The translations under genes and the position numbers were made by a program. A stretch of 64,000 nt of DNA from NCBI GenBank assembly GCA_030696315.1, contig JAUYSM010000021.1, forward strand, positions 164,767-228,766. The letters run 5' to 3'. The DNA comes from Pseudohongiella sp. GTDB taxonomy: Bacteria; Pseudomonadota; Gammaproteobacteria; Pseudomonadales; Pseudohongiellaceae. Shown here piece by piece: positions 1-11,895 of the stretch (within the stretch, counting starts at the first letter, position 1; each line of letters starts with the position of its first letter). The notes beneath the pieces were generated by a model. It did no database searches and was not told the DNA's origin. It saw only the letters and a program-made list of their open reading frames with translations.

Positions 1-290
<290 letters not shown>

Positions 291-339
291 ACCCTTAACC
301 TTTTATTGTTAGACCTTTTGTTAAATCTTGGAGAAAAAA

Positions 340-585
340 ATGGAAACTATTCAGGCATTTTCTGTTATCGCAATCGCCCTCATTTTTGGTCTTTGCGGTG
401 CTGGTACAGCGGTTGCATTCGGCAATCTGGGTGGCAAGCTGATTGAAAGCTCAGCACGTCAGCCAGAACTTGCACCAAAACTGCAAGTACAGTTCTTCCT
501 GGTTGCTGGTTTCGTCGACGTAATCTCGATCATCGGCGTGGGTGTGTCTTTCCTGGTGATCTTCGCAAATCCTTTCCTCGGTTAA
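340..585 (+). CDS. atpE: F0F1 ATP synthase subunit c
   Basis: This 81-residue, two-helix hairpin protein is the proteolipid of the rotating c-ring. The polar loop ARQPEL (about 39-44) is the typical gamma-contact loop, and Asp60 in GFVDVISIIG is the proton-binding carboxylate of the second helix. I chose ATG 340 rather than the in-frame TTG at 328 because GGAG at 330-333 lies 6 nt before the ATG. It is co-transcribed with atpB upstream and atpF 55 bp downstream. Length and sequence are normal for a proton-translocating c subunit; I see no sodium-binding signature. Confidence 0.96.
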   Translation: METIQAFSVIAIALIFGLCGAGTAVAFGNLGGKLIESSARQPELAPKLQVQFFLVAGFVDVISIIGVGVSFLVIFANPFLG

Positions 586-640
586 CCAAACGCTTGAATC
601 GATTTTCAAGCCAGCGGATAACTAACGCAGAGGTAACACC

Positions 641-1111
641 ATGAATCTAAATGCAACCATTATCGGCCAATCGATAGCGTTTGCTGTCTTTGTCTGGTTC
701 TGTCTGAAGTATGTTTGGCCTCCAATCATTACTGCATTGTCAGAGCGTCAGAAAAAGATTGCTGATGGTTTGGAAGCTGCTGACCGAGCTCAGCGCGACT
801 TGAATCTGGCGCAGAACAAAGCGGCTGATGAGCTTCGCGAAGCAAAGGTCAAAAGTGCTGAAATTATCGATATGGCGAACAAACGTGCCAGCCAGATAGT
901 TGATGAAGCCAAAGATAAAGCCCGTGACGAAGGTCAGCGCTTGATCGCAGGCGCCAGAGCGGAAATCGAAATGGAAGTTCAGCGGGCCCGCGAAGCGTTG
1001 CGTGCGCAAGTTGCTGCTATTGTGATTGCCGGCGCTGAGAAGATCCTGGAGACATCCGTTGATCAGGCAGCAAACGAAGAGCTTGTTAAAAAACTCGCTT
1101 CTGAGTTATAG
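641..1111 (+). CDS. atpF: F0F1 ATP synthase subunit b
   Basis: 156 residues, the usual length for a proteobacterial b subunit. One hydrophobic N-terminal helix (about residues 5-25) anchors it in the membrane, and the remainder is a long charged, alanine-rich helix expected to form the right-handed coiled-coil stator stalk linking F0 to the delta subunit and F1. The GAGGT at 630-634 is its ribosome-binding site. Only one b-type gene is present, so the stator is probably a homodimer. atpH starts 11 bp after its stop. Confidence 0.95.
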   Translation: MNLNATIIGQSIAFAVFVWFCLKYVWPPIITALSERQKKIADGLEAADRAQRDLNLAQNKAADELREAKVKSAEIIDMANKRASQIVDEAKDKARDEGQRLIAGARAEIEMEVQRAREALRAQVAAIVIAGAEKILETSVDQAANEELVKKLASEL

Positions 1112-1122
1112 GCGAACATACG

Positions 1123-1659
1123 ATGGCAGAGTCAATAACATTAGCGCGGCCTTACGCAAACGCAGCTTTTGAAGTCGCTGCGGCAGATAACGCCCTGGCT
1201 CAATGGTCACATATGCTGAATACGCTAGCGGCAGTAACGTCGCAGGCAAAAATCAGCGAACTGTTGAAAAGCCCGGCCCTGACTGCTGAAAAGCAGTCTG
1301 ACGCACTGTTGTTTGTTTGCGGAGACTCTGTCTCGAGCAAAGGCAGCAACATGGTCAGGTTGCTGGCTGAAAATCGCCGGCTTGCCTTGCTTCCTCAGAT
1401 ATCAGAACTTTTTGACGCGCTGAAAGACGCTCGCGAAAAAAGCATCGACGTCGAAGTTTCTACGGCGTATGCACTCAGTGATGCGGTGGTTAAAAGTTTG
1501 ACCGCTGCGCTGGAAAAGCGTCTGGACCGCACAGTCAAGCTGCACAGCACAGTGAACAAGCAGCTTATCGGGGGCGTAGTCATTCGAGCAGGAGATACTG
1601 TTATCGACAACTCCGTTCGAGGAAAACTGAACAAATTAGCCGAATCATTGAGTTCCTAG
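1123..1659 (+). CDS. atpH: F0F1 ATP synthase subunit delta
   Basis: 178 residues, matching the OSCP/delta family. It sits on top of F1 and joins the b-subunit stalk to the alpha N-termini. The N-terminal segment [13 protein letters not shown] is the family signature of the helical N-domain, and the conserved C-terminal stretch [20 protein letters not shown] is easily recognised. It lies between atpF (11 bp) and atpA (25 bp) in the standard order. Nothing unusual is visible. Confidence 0.95.
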   Translation: MAESITLARPYANAAFEVAAADNALAQWSHMLNTLAAVTSQAKISELLKSPALTAEKQSDALLFVCGDSVSSKGSNMVRLLAENRRLALLPQISELFDALKDAREKSIDVEVSTAYALSDAVVKSLTAALEKRLDRTVKLHSTVNKQLIGGVVIRAGDTVIDNSVRGKLNKLAESLSS

Positions 1660-1684
1660 ACCATCTGGGAATGAGGGAAAAAGC

Positions 1685-3229
1685 ATGCAACAACTGAATC
1701 CGTCAGAAATCAGTGAAATTATTAAACAAAGAATCGACAGTCTTGACGTATCTGTGCAAGCGAAAAACGAAGGTACCATTGTCAGCGTTTCTGACGGTAT
1801 CGTTCGTATTCACGGCCTTGCCGACGTTATGTACGGTGAGATGATCGAATTCGAAGGTGGACTTTTCGGTATGGCACTCAACCTGGAGCGCGACTCCGTA
1901 GGTGCCGTGGTACTGGGTGACTACAAGGGACTGGCGGAAGGCCAGTCTTGCCGTTGCACCAGCCGTATTCTGGAAGTTCCGGTAGGTCCTGAGCTTGAAG
2001 GCCGTGTTATTGACGCGCTGGGTAACCCCATCGACGGCAAAGGCGCAATCAATGCCAAACTGACATCCCCGGTTGAGAAAGTTGCTCCTGGGGTAATTGC
2101 ACGTAAGTCTGTTGATCAACCGGTACAAACCGGTCTGAAAGCGATCGACGCGATGGTACCGATTGGTCGTGGCCAGCGTGAGTTGATCATCGGTGACCGC
2201 CAGGTTGGTAAAACTGCTGTTGCAATTGACGCCATCATCAACCAGAAAGGCAAAGGCGTTAAGTGCGTATATGTTGCAATTGGCCAGAAGCAATCATCTA
2301 TCGCTAACGTGGTAAGCAAACTTGAAGAGCACGGCGCAATGGAATACACCATTGTAGTGGCGGCGAGCGCTTCAGATCCTGCATCCATGCAATATCTGGC
2401 ACCTTACTCAGGCTGCTCAATGGGTGAGTACTACCGCGACCGCGGTCAGGATGCCCTGATCATTTATGACGACCTGACCAAACAGGCTTGGGCTTACCGT
2501 CAGATTTCTCTGTTGCTGCGTCGTCCGCCGGGCCGTGAAGCTTATCCTGGCGACGTGTTCTATTTGCACTCACGTCTGCTGGAGCGTGCATCACGCGTAA
2601 GCGCGGATTACGTTGAGCAATTCACTAACGGTGAAGTAAAAGGCCAGACTGGCTCATTGACCGCTCTGCCTATTATTGAAACTCAGGCGGGTGACGTTTC
2701 TGCGTTCGTTCCGACTAACGTGATCTCTATCACCGACGGTCAGATCTTCCTGGAAACCAACCTGTTTAACGCCGGTATTCGTCCTGCGATCAACGCGGGT
2801 CTGTCAGTATCGCGTGTAGGTGGTGCAGCTCAGACCAAGATCATCAAGAAACTGGGTGGTGGTATTCGTATTGCTCTGGCTCAGTACCGTGAACTGGCAG
2901 CATTCGCGCAATTCGCGTCCGATCTGGACGAGGCCACTCGTGCGCAGTTGGAGCACGGTCAGCGCGTAACCGAGCTGATGAAACAAGGTCAGTACTCACC
3001 GATGTCAGTTGCTGAAATGGCACTAGTTCTGTTCGCTGCCAACGAAGGCTTCCTGAAAGACGTGGAACTTGCCAAAGTGGTTGCATTTGAAAAGGCGCTG
3101 CTGTCCTACGCCAAGAGCCAGAACGCTGAGCTGTTGGCCAGTGTGAACGCCAAGCCGGACTACAACGATGATATCGCCTCGAAGTTCAAGGCGCTGATTC
3201 AGCAGTTCAAAGCAACACAAACCTGGTAA
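1685..3229 (+). CDS. atpA: F0F1 ATP synthase subunit alpha
   Basis: 514 residues, full length. The order is N-terminal beta-barrel, nucleotide-binding domain with P-loop GDRQVGKT (170-177), then C-terminal helical bundle. Alpha subunits alternate with beta in the F1 hexamer and bind non-catalytic nucleotide. The signature [17 protein letters not shown] is present. ATG 1685 is preceded by GAGGGAAAAAGC. It sits between atpH and atpG in the canonical operon. Confidence 0.97.
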   Translation: MQQLNPSEISEIIKQRIDSLDVSVQAKNEGTIVSVSDGIVRIHGLADVMYGEMIEFEGGLFGMALNLERDSVGAVVLGDYKGLAEGQSCRCTSRILEVPVGPELEGRVIDALGNPIDGKGAINAKLTSPVEKVAPGVIARKSVDQPVQTGLKAIDAMVPIGRGQRELIIGDRQVGKTAVAIDAIINQKGKGVKCVYVAIGQKQSSIANVVSKLEEHGAMEYTIVVAASASDPASMQYLAPYSGCSMGEYYRDRGQDALIIYDDLTKQAWAYRQISLLLRRPPGREAYPGDVFYLHSRLLERASRVSADYVEQFTNGEVKGQTGSLTALPIIETQAGDVSAFVPTNVISITDGQIFLETNLFNAGIRPAINAGLSVSRVGGAAQTKIIKKLGGGIRIALAQYRELAAFAQFASDLDEATRAQLEHGQRVTELMKQGQYSPMSVAEMALVLFAANEGFLKDVELAKVVAFEKALLSYAKSQNAELLASVNAKPDYNDDIASKFKALIQQFKATQTW

Positions 3230-3265
3230 AACCCAGTCCTGGTAATTTTTGGTAGGCGGTGAATT

Positions 3266-4126
3266 ATGGCTGGTGGTAAAGAGATTCGTGGCAAGATCTC
3301 CAGCATCAATAACACGCGGAAAATAACCAGTGCCATGGAAATGGTTTCTGCGTCCAAGATGCGTAAATCTCAGGAGCGCATGGCGTTGGGTAAACCCTAC
3401 GCCACGCATATCCGTAATGTGATTGGTCACGTGGCGAACGCGAATCCTGAATATCGGCACGTGTATTTCACCACGCGTGAAGTAAAGCGCGTTGCGTACA
3501 TTGTGGTGTCTTCAGATCGCGGCTTGTGCGGCGGTCTGAACATCAATGCGTTCAAAGCGGCTGTAAAAGAGATTGCAGCCTGGCGAAAAAAAGACGTCGG
3601 TGTTGAATTCTGTGCAGTAGGCGCCAAGGCAGCAACGTTTTTTAATAGCTATGGTGGAAAAGTGGTTGCGTCGATCAGAGGATTGGGCGATGCGCCCGAG
3701 CTGAGCCAGGTGATTGGCGCGGTCAAAGTAATGTTAGACAAGTTCACAGCGGGCGAGATTGATCGTTTGTATCTGGTCAATAACACCTTTGTGAATACCA
3801 TGACTCAAAAGCCGGTCGTATCACAACTTCTGCCTTTGCAACCGTCTGAAGATAAATCGTTAAAGCACCATTGGGACTATATCTACGAGCCCCAGCCAGA
3901 ATCCTTGTTGGATGGTTTGCTGAACCGATTTATTGAAACACAGGTATATCAAGGAGTTGTTGAGAATATAGCCTGTGAGCAAGCTGCTCGAATGCTTGCC
4001 ATGAAAAACGCAACAGAAAACGCCGGAGAACTGATAGAAAAACTTGGCCTTATTTACAACAAAGCGCGCCAGGCGTCTATCACACAAGAGCTTTCAGAGA
4101 TTGTTAGCGGTGCGGCCGCGGTTTAA
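3266..4126 (+). CDS. atpG: F0F1 ATP synthase subunit gamma
   Basis: 286 residues, normal for the central rotor shaft. The N-terminal helix ([20 protein letters not shown]) and the C-terminal helix (conserved core [12 protein letters not shown] near 250) together form the coiled coil that turns inside the alpha3beta3 hexamer. The conserved [11 protein letters not shown] motif lies near residues 79-89. It follows atpA by 36 bp and precedes atpD by 65 bp. Confidence 0.96.
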   Translation: MAGGKEIRGKISSINNTRKITSAMEMVSASKMRKSQERMALGKPYATHIRNVIGHVANANPEYRHVYFTTREVKRVAYIVVSSDRGLCGGLNINAFKAAVKEIAAWRKKDVGVEFCAVGAKAATFFNSYGGKVVASIRGLGDAPELSQVIGAVKVMLDKFTAGEIDRLYLVNNTFVNTMTQKPVVSQLLPLQPSEDKSLKHHWDYIYEPQPESLLDGLLNRFIETQVYQGVVENIACEQAARMLAMKNATENAGELIEKLGLIYNKARQASITQELSEIVSGAAAV

Positions 4127-4161
4127 GTGCTCACGGCAGACATTGAATTTAACCAGATTGA

Positions 4162-5592
<1,431 letters not shown>

Positions 5593-5627
5593 ACAGCCAG
5601 ACGCACAAGAAACCAGAGAGTAATAAT

Positions 5628-6041
5628 ATGGCGATGACAATGCAGTGTGACATCGTAAGTGCCGAAAAACAGATTTTTTCCGGCATGGTCGAAATGGTTG
5701 TTGCGACCGGCACACTCGGTGACCTTGGTGTTGTCTACGGACATGCACCCTTGTTGACCGAACTGATCCCTGGCCCGGTGCGTTGTGTCCTGAGTGGCGG
5801 CACAGAAGAGATTTACTACGTTTCAGGTGGTTATCTTGAAGTGCAAAGCAGTACAGTCACCGTTTTAGCGGATACTGCACAGCGTGCTTCGGATCTTGAT
5901 GAAGCAGCTGCTCAGCAAGCGATAGAAGATGTACAGAAGGCGATTGCCAACAAAGATGCTGAATTCGAGTACTCTCGAGCGGCGGTTCAATTGGCGGAAG
6001 CTGTTGCTCAACTACGTGCCCTCAAGCAACTGCGAAAGTAA
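5628..6041 (+). CDS. atpC: F0F1 ATP synthase subunit epsilon
   Basis: 137 residues: an N-terminal beta-sandwich (about 1-85) that binds the c-ring and gamma, followed by a two-helix C-terminal domain (about 88-137) which in related enzymes inhibits ATP hydrolysis. The segments [12 protein letters not shown] and [20 protein letters not shown] are typical. It is the last gene of the atp operon, and a strong intrinsic terminator starts 25 bp after its stop. Confidence 0.95.
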   Translation: MAMTMQCDIVSAEKQIFSGMVEMVVATGTLGDLGVVYGHAPLLTELIPGPVRCVLSGGTEEIYYVSGGYLEVQSSTVTVLADTAQRASDLDEAAAQQAIEDVQKAIANKDAEFEYSRAAVQLAEAVAQLRALKQLRK

Positions 6042-6065
6042 AAATTTTTCAGTGAAAAGCGCGTT

Positions 6066-6098
6066 AAAAAAGGGTAGCCTGATAGCTGCCCTTTTTTT
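6066..6098 (+). terminator. Intrinsic terminator of the atp operon
   Basis: The stem GGGTAGC (6072-6078) pairs with GCTGCCC (6085-6091) around a 6-nt loop and is followed by seven Ts. A run of As before the stem also makes it usable in the opposite direction. It lies between atpC and glmU, so glmU-glmS probably has its own promoter or depends on read-through. Confidence 0.88.
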
Positions 6099-6122
6099 AT
6101 GGACTAATTTTCGGGTGTATCT

Positions 6123-7505
6123 ATGCAAACAGATGTAGTGGTGTTGGCAGCGGGGAAGGGAACCCGTATGTATTCCGATATTCCCAAAGTACTGCATTCC
6201 CTGGCAGGGAAACCCATGCTTACGCATGTGCTGGATACCGTTGCCTCGCTTGATCCACAAAACATACATTTGGTTACTGGCTTTCAGTCTGATTTGATCA
6301 AACAACACTATGTTGATAGCCGCCATGCACAAGCGCTGCATTGGGTAGAGCAAACAGAACAGCTTGGTACTGGCCATGCCGTCATGCAGGCTGCGCCATC
6401 CATAAATGACGATGCAATGGTTTTGGTGCTTTATGGGGACGTCCCGCTTATCAAGCCGGAAAGCCTTCTAAGCCTGGTCACAAAGGCATCTGAGTCCGGC
6501 ATAGCGGTTCTGACATTGAATACTCCGAAACCGTTTGGTCTGGGGCGTATCATTCGAGACGCCAATCAGCAGATAATCGCGATTGTTGAAGAAAAAGACG
6601 CCAGTGACGAGCAGCGTGAAATCAGCGAAATTAATACGGGTATCATGGCTTTTAAGGCCACCATGCTGAAACAATGGCTGGGTCAGCTGACTACCGATAA
6701 CGCCCAAAAAGAATATTACCTTACGGATGCGGTAGCGATTGCTCATGCCAGTGGTGTCGTAGTGGGCAATATACAAACCAGCGACGCCGATGAGGTTCAA
6801 GGAATCAACGACCGATTGCAACTCACAGAGCTTGAGCGCAGTTACCAACTGAGAAAGGCGCGAGAGCTGGCAAAAAGCGGCGTCACCATCGCAGACACCG
6901 CTCGTCTGGATATCCGCGGGGAATTACACATTGGTCGCGATACGTGCATCGACGTGAACGTTATTTTTGAAGGTAAAAATCGTCTTGGTAATCGAGTCAC
7001 CATTGGTCCAAACGTAGTGATTGCAAATTGCGAAATAGGTGACGACTGCCATATTTTAGCGAATAGCCATCTGGAAAATGTTGTTGTTCAAGCCGATTGC
7101 AGCGTTGGACCATTTGCGCGGTTGCGACCCGGAACGGTATTGAAAGAAGGCGCTAAAATAGGCAATTTTGTCGAGATCAAAAAATCAACCATTGGTTTGG
7201 GTAGCAAGGTCAGTCATCTAAGTTATGTAGGGGACGCCGAACTCGGCGCCTTGGTCAATGTTGGAGCTGGCACTATTACCTGCAACTATGATGGTGTAAA
7301 CAAGTTTAAAACCACCATCAAGGATGGCGTTTTTGTTGGATCAAACACCGCGCTGGTTGCACCTGTAACCGTGGGAACAAACGCAACTATTGGTGCTGGT
7401 TCAGTTATAACATCCGATGTGCCAGATCAAGATCTGGCAGTCGCCCGGGGTAAACAAAAAAATATCAGTGGCTGGAAACGACCTGCCAAGATAAAGACGG
7501 AATAA
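6123..7505 (+). CDS. glmU: Bifunctional GlcNAc-1-P uridyltransferase / GlcN-1-P acetyltransferase
   Basis: 460 residues, the usual length. The N-terminal half is a nucleotidyltransferase fold with LAAGKGTRMYSDIPKVLH near residues 7-25, and the C-terminal half (from about 250) is a left-handed beta-helix of hexapeptide repeats that carries the acetyltransferase. The enzyme acetylates glucosamine-1-phosphate and converts it to UDP-GlcNAc, the precursor of peptidoglycan and lipid A. glmS, which makes the glucosamine-6-phosphate consumed two steps earlier, starts 13 bp downstream, so the pair is likely one transcript. Confidence 0.96.
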   Translation: MQTDVVVLAAGKGTRMYSDIPKVLHSLAGKPMLTHVLDTVASLDPQNIHLVTGFQSDLIKQHYVDSRHAQALHWVEQTEQLGTGHAVMQAAPSINDDAMVLVLYGDVPLIKPESLLSLVTKASESGIAVLTLNTPKPFGLGRIIRDANQQIIAIVEEKDASDEQREISEINTGIMAFKATMLKQWLGQLTTDNAQKEYYLTDAVAIAHASGVVVGNIQTSDADEVQGINDRLQLTELERSYQLRKARELAKSGVTIADTARLDIRGELHIGRDTCIDVNVIFEGKNRLGNRVTIGPNVVIANCEIGDDCHILANSHLENVVVQADCSVGPFARLRPGTVLKEGAKIGNFVEIKKSTIGLGSKVSHLSYVGDAELGALVNVGAGTITCNYDGVNKFKTTIKDGVFVGSNTALVAPVTVGTNATIGAGSVITSDVPDQDLAVARGKQKNISGWKRPAKIKTE

Positions 7506-7518
7506 AGGACAAGTAATC

Positions 7519-9354
7519 ATGTGTGGAATAGTAGGGGCAGTCGCACAACGTGATGTGATCGGTATTCTTCTGGAAGGACTGAAGCGACTCGAGTATCGAG
7601 GGTATGATTCAGCCGGTCTTGCAGTTATCAACGAAAAAACAGTTCAAATCGATACGGTGCGTGCAGTCGGAAAGGTAAAAGAGCTGGTAGACAAAATCGC
7701 AGCCCAACCGGTTCGCGGAAAAACAGGTATCGCACATACCCGTTGGGCAACACATGGTGTCCCCAGCGAGCGTAATGCGCACCCGCATGTATCCTTGAAT
7801 GAATTCGCGCTTGTGCATAATGGCATCATCGAAAACCATGAGCAATTGCGCAAGGATTTGATTGCCGATGGTTATGTGTTTTTATCCGACACGGATACCG
7901 AAGTTGTTGTGCATATGCTCCATCAGGAGTGCACAAAAAACAATTTGGACACACTGACCGCTGTTCAGAGAATAGTACCTCGCCTACACGGAGCCTACGG
8001 CCTTTGTGTTATCCGGAAAAGTGAACCAGAAAAAATTGTGGTTGCCAGAAGTGGCAGCCCATTAGTCATTGGCGTTGGCATAGGCGAAAACTTTATTGCT
8101 TCAGATCCGCTTGCGCTTGGTCAGGTGACCGATCGCTTTATCTATCTGGAAGAAGGAGACGTTGCAGAGATCAGCCTGGACAGCATCAGAATATTTTCGG
8201 GTGACACACCGGTTGAGCGGCAAACAACACGCATTCAAAGTGAAATTGATGAAATTGAAAAAGGTGAGTACGGCCACTTTATGCTCAAAGAAATTTATGA
8301 GCAGGCCAAAGCAATAAAAAACACTTTGAGCGGGCGTATCAGTGACAAACATGTGTTGGAAGAGGCCTTTGGGATCAAAGCCAAAGCAATTTTTGACCAA
8401 GTGACCAATGTTCAGATAGTTGCCTGCGGAACCAGTTTTCATGCGGGCATGATTACCAAATATTGGCTGGAAAACATCGCCAAGATGCCGTGCCAGGTGG
8501 ATATTGCCAGCGACTACCGTTACCGGAATATTATCGTTCAACCGGGCTGCTTGTTCGTTACCATCTCCCAATCAGGTGAAACAGCGGATACCCTCGCGGC
8601 CCTGAGATATGCGTCAGAGTCTGCTTATGTTGGAAGGCTGGCGATCTGTAACGTGGCTACCAGCTCGTTGGTTAGAGAGTCCGATTTTTCTTTGCTAACA
8701 ATCGCTGGTCGAGAGATTGGTGTGGCATCGACCAAAGCATTTACCACACAACTGACCGCACTGTTATTACTGGCACTGGTTCTTGGCCGCCGAAATGGCA
8801 TGAGTGCAGCGGATGAGGAACAGTATGTTAAAGATCTTCATCGCTTACCCGAGCTCATCAACCAGGTCTTAAAACAAGACAAGGCCATCCAAAAGCTGTC
8901 CATTAACCTGGCGGACAAGCACCATGCGCTGTTTTTGGGTCGGGGTATCCAATACCCGGTAGCTAAAGAAGGCGCTTTGAAGCTCAAGGAAATTTCGTAT
9001 ATCCATGCCGAAGCCTATCCCGCCGGCGAGCTTAAACATGGCCCGCTTGCATTGGTCGATGACAAGATGCCCGTCATTGCCGTTGCACCCAATGACGAGC
9101 TGCTCGGCAAGCTCAAGGGTAATCTCGCAGAGGTCAGTGCGCGTGGCGGAAAGTTGTTTGTAATCGCAGATGAGTCCGCCGGTTTTGACGACGAGGGGGA
9201 TTACCAGCTGATCAGATTACCGCCGGTGCCGGATGTCTTAGCACCCATTCTGTACACGATACCACTGCAATTGCTGTCCTACCACGTGGCGATTCTTAAG
9301 GGCACAGATGTCGACCATCCCAGAAATCTGGCAAAGTCGGTAACAGTAGAGTAG
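7519..9354 (+). CDS. glmS: Glutamine--fructose-6-phosphate aminotransferase (isomerizing)
   Basis: 611 residues. The mature N-terminus starts with Cys2 (MCGIVGAV), the nucleophile of the class II glutaminase domain, and the C-terminal half holds two SIS sugar-isomerase domains (SQSGETADTLAAL, then the C-terminal loop LAKSVTVE). It makes glucosamine-6-phosphate from fructose-6-phosphate and glutamine, the first step of amino-sugar synthesis. AAAGGAC at 7504-7510 serves as ribosome-binding site. In enterics the mRNA is controlled by the sRNAs GlmY/GlmZ; I see no sRNA gene here. Confidence 0.96.
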   Translation: MCGIVGAVAQRDVIGILLEGLKRLEYRGYDSAGLAVINEKTVQIDTVRAVGKVKELVDKIAAQPVRGKTGIAHTRWATHGVPSERNAHPHVSLNEFALVHNGIIENHEQLRKDLIADGYVFLSDTDTEVVVHMLHQECTKNNLDTLTAVQRIVPRLHGAYGLCVIRKSEPEKIVVARSGSPLVIGVGIGENFIASDPLALGQVTDRFIYLEEGDVAEISLDSIRIFSGDTPVERQTTRIQSEIDEIEKGEYGHFMLKEIYEQAKAIKNTLSGRISDKHVLEEAFGIKAKAIFDQVTNVQIVACGTSFHAGMITKYWLENIAKMPCQVDIASDYRYRNIIVQPGCLFVTISQSGETADTLAALRYASESAYVGRLAICNVATSSLVRESDFSLLTIAGREIGVASTKAFTTQLTALLLLALVLGRRNGMSAADEEQYVKDLHRLPELINQVLKQDKAIQKLSINLADKHHALFLGRGIQYPVAKEGALKLKEISYIHAEAYPAGELKHGPLALVDDKMPVIAVAPNDELLGKLKGNLAEVSARGGKLFVIADESAGFDDEGDYQLIRLPPVPDVLAPILYTIPLQLLSYHVAILKGTDVDHPRNLAKSVTVE

Positions 9355-9361
9355 CAAGCGG

Positions 9362-9398
9362 CCTGATGGTGATGTCTGTGTAGACAACTCCCATCGGG
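9362..9398. terminator. Hairpin between convergent glmS and tetR gene (possible terminator)
   Basis: CCTGATGG (9362-9369) pairs with CCATCGGG (9391-9398, one G-T pair), and an inner GTCT/AGAC hairpin occupies the loop. It sits in the 47-bp gap between two converging genes, where a bidirectional terminator is expected. There is no good T-tract directly after it, so termination is uncertain. Confidence 0.4.
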
Positions 9399-9401
9399 TC
9401 G

Positions 9402-10064
9402 TTACGCCTTGTTTTTGAGACACCCGTGCAGAAGCACGCTGATCAGCGTATCAGCATACCGGTCTATCTTGGCAGTATCAGCTGAATAGTCACCGACCAC
9501 CGCCTTTTTGACAGCACTGTTTGCAAACGGTGCTGTTGCTGCGTGTGTTGCAATCAAAAACAAGAAGTCGGGCTCAAAATCTACCATGAGGCCTTGAGCG
9601 ACAGCTTCCCGAAAAGGGGCCAGCGATAGCTCTTGCAAGGGCTTCACGTATTTATCAATAACATACGAGAAATGTTCGCCACCATTAAGCCCGGCCTGCA
9701 TCAAAAAAGCTGCCATAAAAGGCAATTCAGCAGACAGGTGAACAAACGAGCGAATTTGAAACTGAAGTCGTTGCACCGGATCCGATGAAGAATCAAGTTT
9801 TGCCGATTTGACCAGTGCTTCCTTGATTTGACCAAACAGGAAGTCCGCCGCAGATCGGAACAGCTCATCTTTGCTTAGAAAATAATGACGGATGAGTCCG
9901 TGCGCAACGCCCGCTTCTTGGGCGATCGTACGCACAGAGGCGCCCGAGAAGCCATTATGAGAAAACTCCGCCAACGCTGCTCGCAGAATGTTTTCGCGCT
10001 GGAACTCCGGGTTAGCGTTTACGGGTCGACCAACACGTGATTTCGTTTTTTGGATATCTGTCAT
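9402..10064 (-). CDS. TetR/AcrR-family transcriptional regulator
   Basis: 220 residues from the ATG at 10064; the frame is open a further 12 codons to a TTG, but the family-like sequence starts at the ATG. The N-terminal helix-turn-helix (about 22-70) contains ILRAALAEFSHNGF, and VRTIAQEAGVAHGLIRHYF includes the recognition helix typical of TetR proteins. The C-terminal half is a ligand-binding, dimerising helical domain of unknown specificity. It is transcribed away from the sulfatase/hydrolase pair, and an inverted repeat covers the -10 box of that operon, so it is likely their local repressor. The effector is unknown. Confidence 0.87.
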   Translation of the reverse strand: MTDIQKTKSRVGRPVNANPEFQRENILRAALAEFSHNGFSGASVRTIAQEAGVAHGLIRHYFLSKDELFRSAADFLFGQIKEALVKSAKLDSSSDPVQRLQFQIRSFVHLSAELPFMAAFLMQAGLNGGEHFSYVIDKYVKPLQELSLAPFREAVAQGLMVDFEPDFLFLIATHAATAPFANSAVKKAVVGDYSADTAKIDRYADTLISVLLHGCLKNKA

Positions 10065-10088
10065 GGGTGTGTCAAAGTAAATGAAATG

Positions 10089-10128
10089 TGGACAGCACAA
10101 TCTACCAAAATTATACTCGTGGATAATT
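10089..10128 (+). promoter_or_regulatory. Sigma-70 promoter of the sulfatase operon with an overlapping inverted repeat (candidate TetR operator)
   Basis: TGGACA (10089-10094), a 17-bp spacer and TATACT (10112-10117) each match the sigma-70 consensus in five of six positions and point toward the sulfatase gene. AATTAT (10109-10114) and ATAATT (10123-10128) form an inverted repeat with an 8-bp spacer over the -10 box. Its place between divergent tetR and its presumed target is what is expected of an autoregulatory operator. Binding is inferred, not shown. Confidence 0.6.
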
Positions 10129-10185
10129 AGTGACTGCGAGCCTTATTGTAGCACCATCAGTCTCATTCACCGGAGATAAGCATTC

Positions 10186-11850
10186 ATGACACGACTGAAA
10201 AAGGTGTCAATAGTCCTCATGACCCTGCTCGCCGTGCCCTTAGCCGCATGGTTAACCATCGATCGTTGGATTATCTATCTGCCGGGCTTACTCATCGATC
10301 TAAGATCACCGACCGGACCAAACCAGCCGGTCGTATGGCAACCAGGACCAGATAGCTCCCGGCAAAGCAGTCAGCCTAACATCGTACTGATTGTTGCAGA
10401 TGACCTTGGCTGGAATGACATCAGCTTTTATGGTGGAGGAGTTGCCAATGGCACTGTTCCCACGCCCAATATCGACGCCATCGCAAGCCAAGGTGTTGCC
10501 CTCAGCCAGGGAATGTCCTCCAGCGCAGTTTGCGCGCCATCCAGGGCGGCGCTGTTAACTGGGCGATATGCGACCCGGTTTGGTTTCGAGTTTACGCCAC
10601 TGCCCAATGGAATGGCTGATATTACAGCCCGGCTAGACAGAAATATTGAAGCCGATTTCCGGCGCCCCCTGATCAGTCACCTTGGTGAACCTGGCATCTA
10701 CCAAAATGACTTCAACAGTATGGGCATGCCACAAAGTGAGCACACTATTGCAGATTTGCTCAAAGCTGAGGGGTATAAAACACTGCATATCGGCAAATGG
10801 CATCTGGGCAGTACCAATGGGTCTGAACCAACCGGCCAAGGTTTCGATGAAAGTCTGAATCTTGCCGGGTTGTTATATCTGCCAGTTGATCATCCGGACG
10901 TCATAAATGCCCGTCAGGACTTTGATCCTATCGATAAGTTTTTCTGGTCTGTGGCACGGTATTCAATGAATTACAACGAGGGCGACAAGTTTGCAGCTGA
11001 CGGATACTTGACTGACTACCTGACCAGAGAAGCAATCAGCGCAATAAAAACTAACAAAAATCATCCATTCTTTTTATATCTGGCGCATTGGGCGCCACAC
11101 TCACCCTTGCAAGCCTTAAAGTCCGACTATGATGCGTTAGATCACATCAGCAATCATACCGAGCGCGTTTACGCAGCGATGATAAAAGCACTGGATCGAG
11201 GTGTTGGACAAGTCATGGATGCGTTGCGGGAAAATGGGCTGGAGGAAAACACCATTGTCATTTTTACATCAGACAATGGTGGCGCGCATTATCTCGGGCT
11301 ACCCAACATTAACCAGCCGTATCGGGGTTGGAAAACAACGTTCTTTGGCGGTGGCATTCGGGTGCCGTTTTTTATCAAATGGCCAGCAAGCATAGCGGCT
11401 GGTTCGGAATTTTCACCCCTCACACATCATACTGATTTGCTGCCGACACTTGTCAGCGCAGCCGGTGCGCAGTTACCACAAGACAGAATAATAGATGGTG
11501 TAAATCTATTGCCCTATATAAACGGTGAGCTGGCAGGAGACCCGCACGATGCCTTGTTCTGGCGCAGCGGGCACTATCAAGTTGTTATTTCAGGAGGTTG
11601 GAAGCTGCAGCGCTCTTCCCGACCAGACAGGGTATGGCTGTTCAATCTTGATAATGACCCAACAGAGCAAACGGAATTGTCGTCAAACTATCCGGACAAA
11701 GTCCAGGAACTAGTGCGACTGCTTGATGAGCACAATGCAGAATTGCCAGATCCAATGTGGCCATCAGTAGTGGAGATGCCTGTCAGCATAGATAAGCCTC
11801 TTGGTGAAATCGAACGGCCAGACGACGAGCATATCTACTGGCCAAATTGA
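10186..11850 (+). CDS. Membrane-anchored formylglycine-type sulfatase
   Basis: 554 residues of the sulfatase (alkaline phosphatase superfamily) fold. A hydrophobic N-terminal segment (about 8-38) is a signal anchor, so the enzyme works in the periplasm. Metal ligands Asp72-Asp73 lie in IVADDLGW. Cys116 in the motif C-A-P-S-R-A-A-L-L-T-G-R is the residue converted to formylglycine. Further family motifs are HIGKWHLG and FTSDNGG. The substrate cannot be read from sequence; arylsulfatase-like activity on a sulfate ester is the family role. No maturase gene is adjacent. GGAG lies 10 nt before the ATG. It forms a likely operon with the hydrolase 45 bp downstream. Confidence 0.9.
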   Translation: MTRLKKVSIVLMTLLAVPLAAWLTIDRWIIYLPGLLIDLRSPTGPNQPVVWQPGPDSSRQSSQPNIVLIVADDLGWNDISFYGGGVANGTVPTPNIDAIASQGVALSQGMSSSAVCAPSRAALLTGRYATRFGFEFTPLPNGMADITARLDRNIEADFRRPLISHLGEPGIYQNDFNSMGMPQSEHTIADLLKAEGYKTLHIGKWHLGSTNGSEPTGQGFDESLNLAGLLYLPVDHPDVINARQDFDPIDKFFWSVARYSMNYNEGDKFAADGYLTDYLTREAISAIKTNKNHPFFLYLAHWAPHSPLQALKSDYDALDHISNHTERVYAAMIKALDRGVGQVMDALRENGLEENTIVIFTSDNGGAHYLGLPNINQPYRGWKTTFFGGGIRVPFFIKWPASIAAGSEFSPLTHHTDLLPTLVSAAGAQLPQDRIIDGVNLLPYINGELAGDPHDALFWRSGHYQVVISGGWKLQRSSRPDRVWLFNLDNDPTEQTELSSNYPDKVQELVRLLDEHNAELPDPMWPSVVEMPVSIDKPLGEIERPDDEHIYWPN

Positions 11851-11895
11851 CAATCTGAGCTAAATAGTCCGCACCTCTCAAACAGGGATATAAAA

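Noticed and set aside
328..339. TTG start for atpE
   Set aside because: It overlaps the ribosome-binding site itself; ATG 340 gives the standard 81-residue c subunit.
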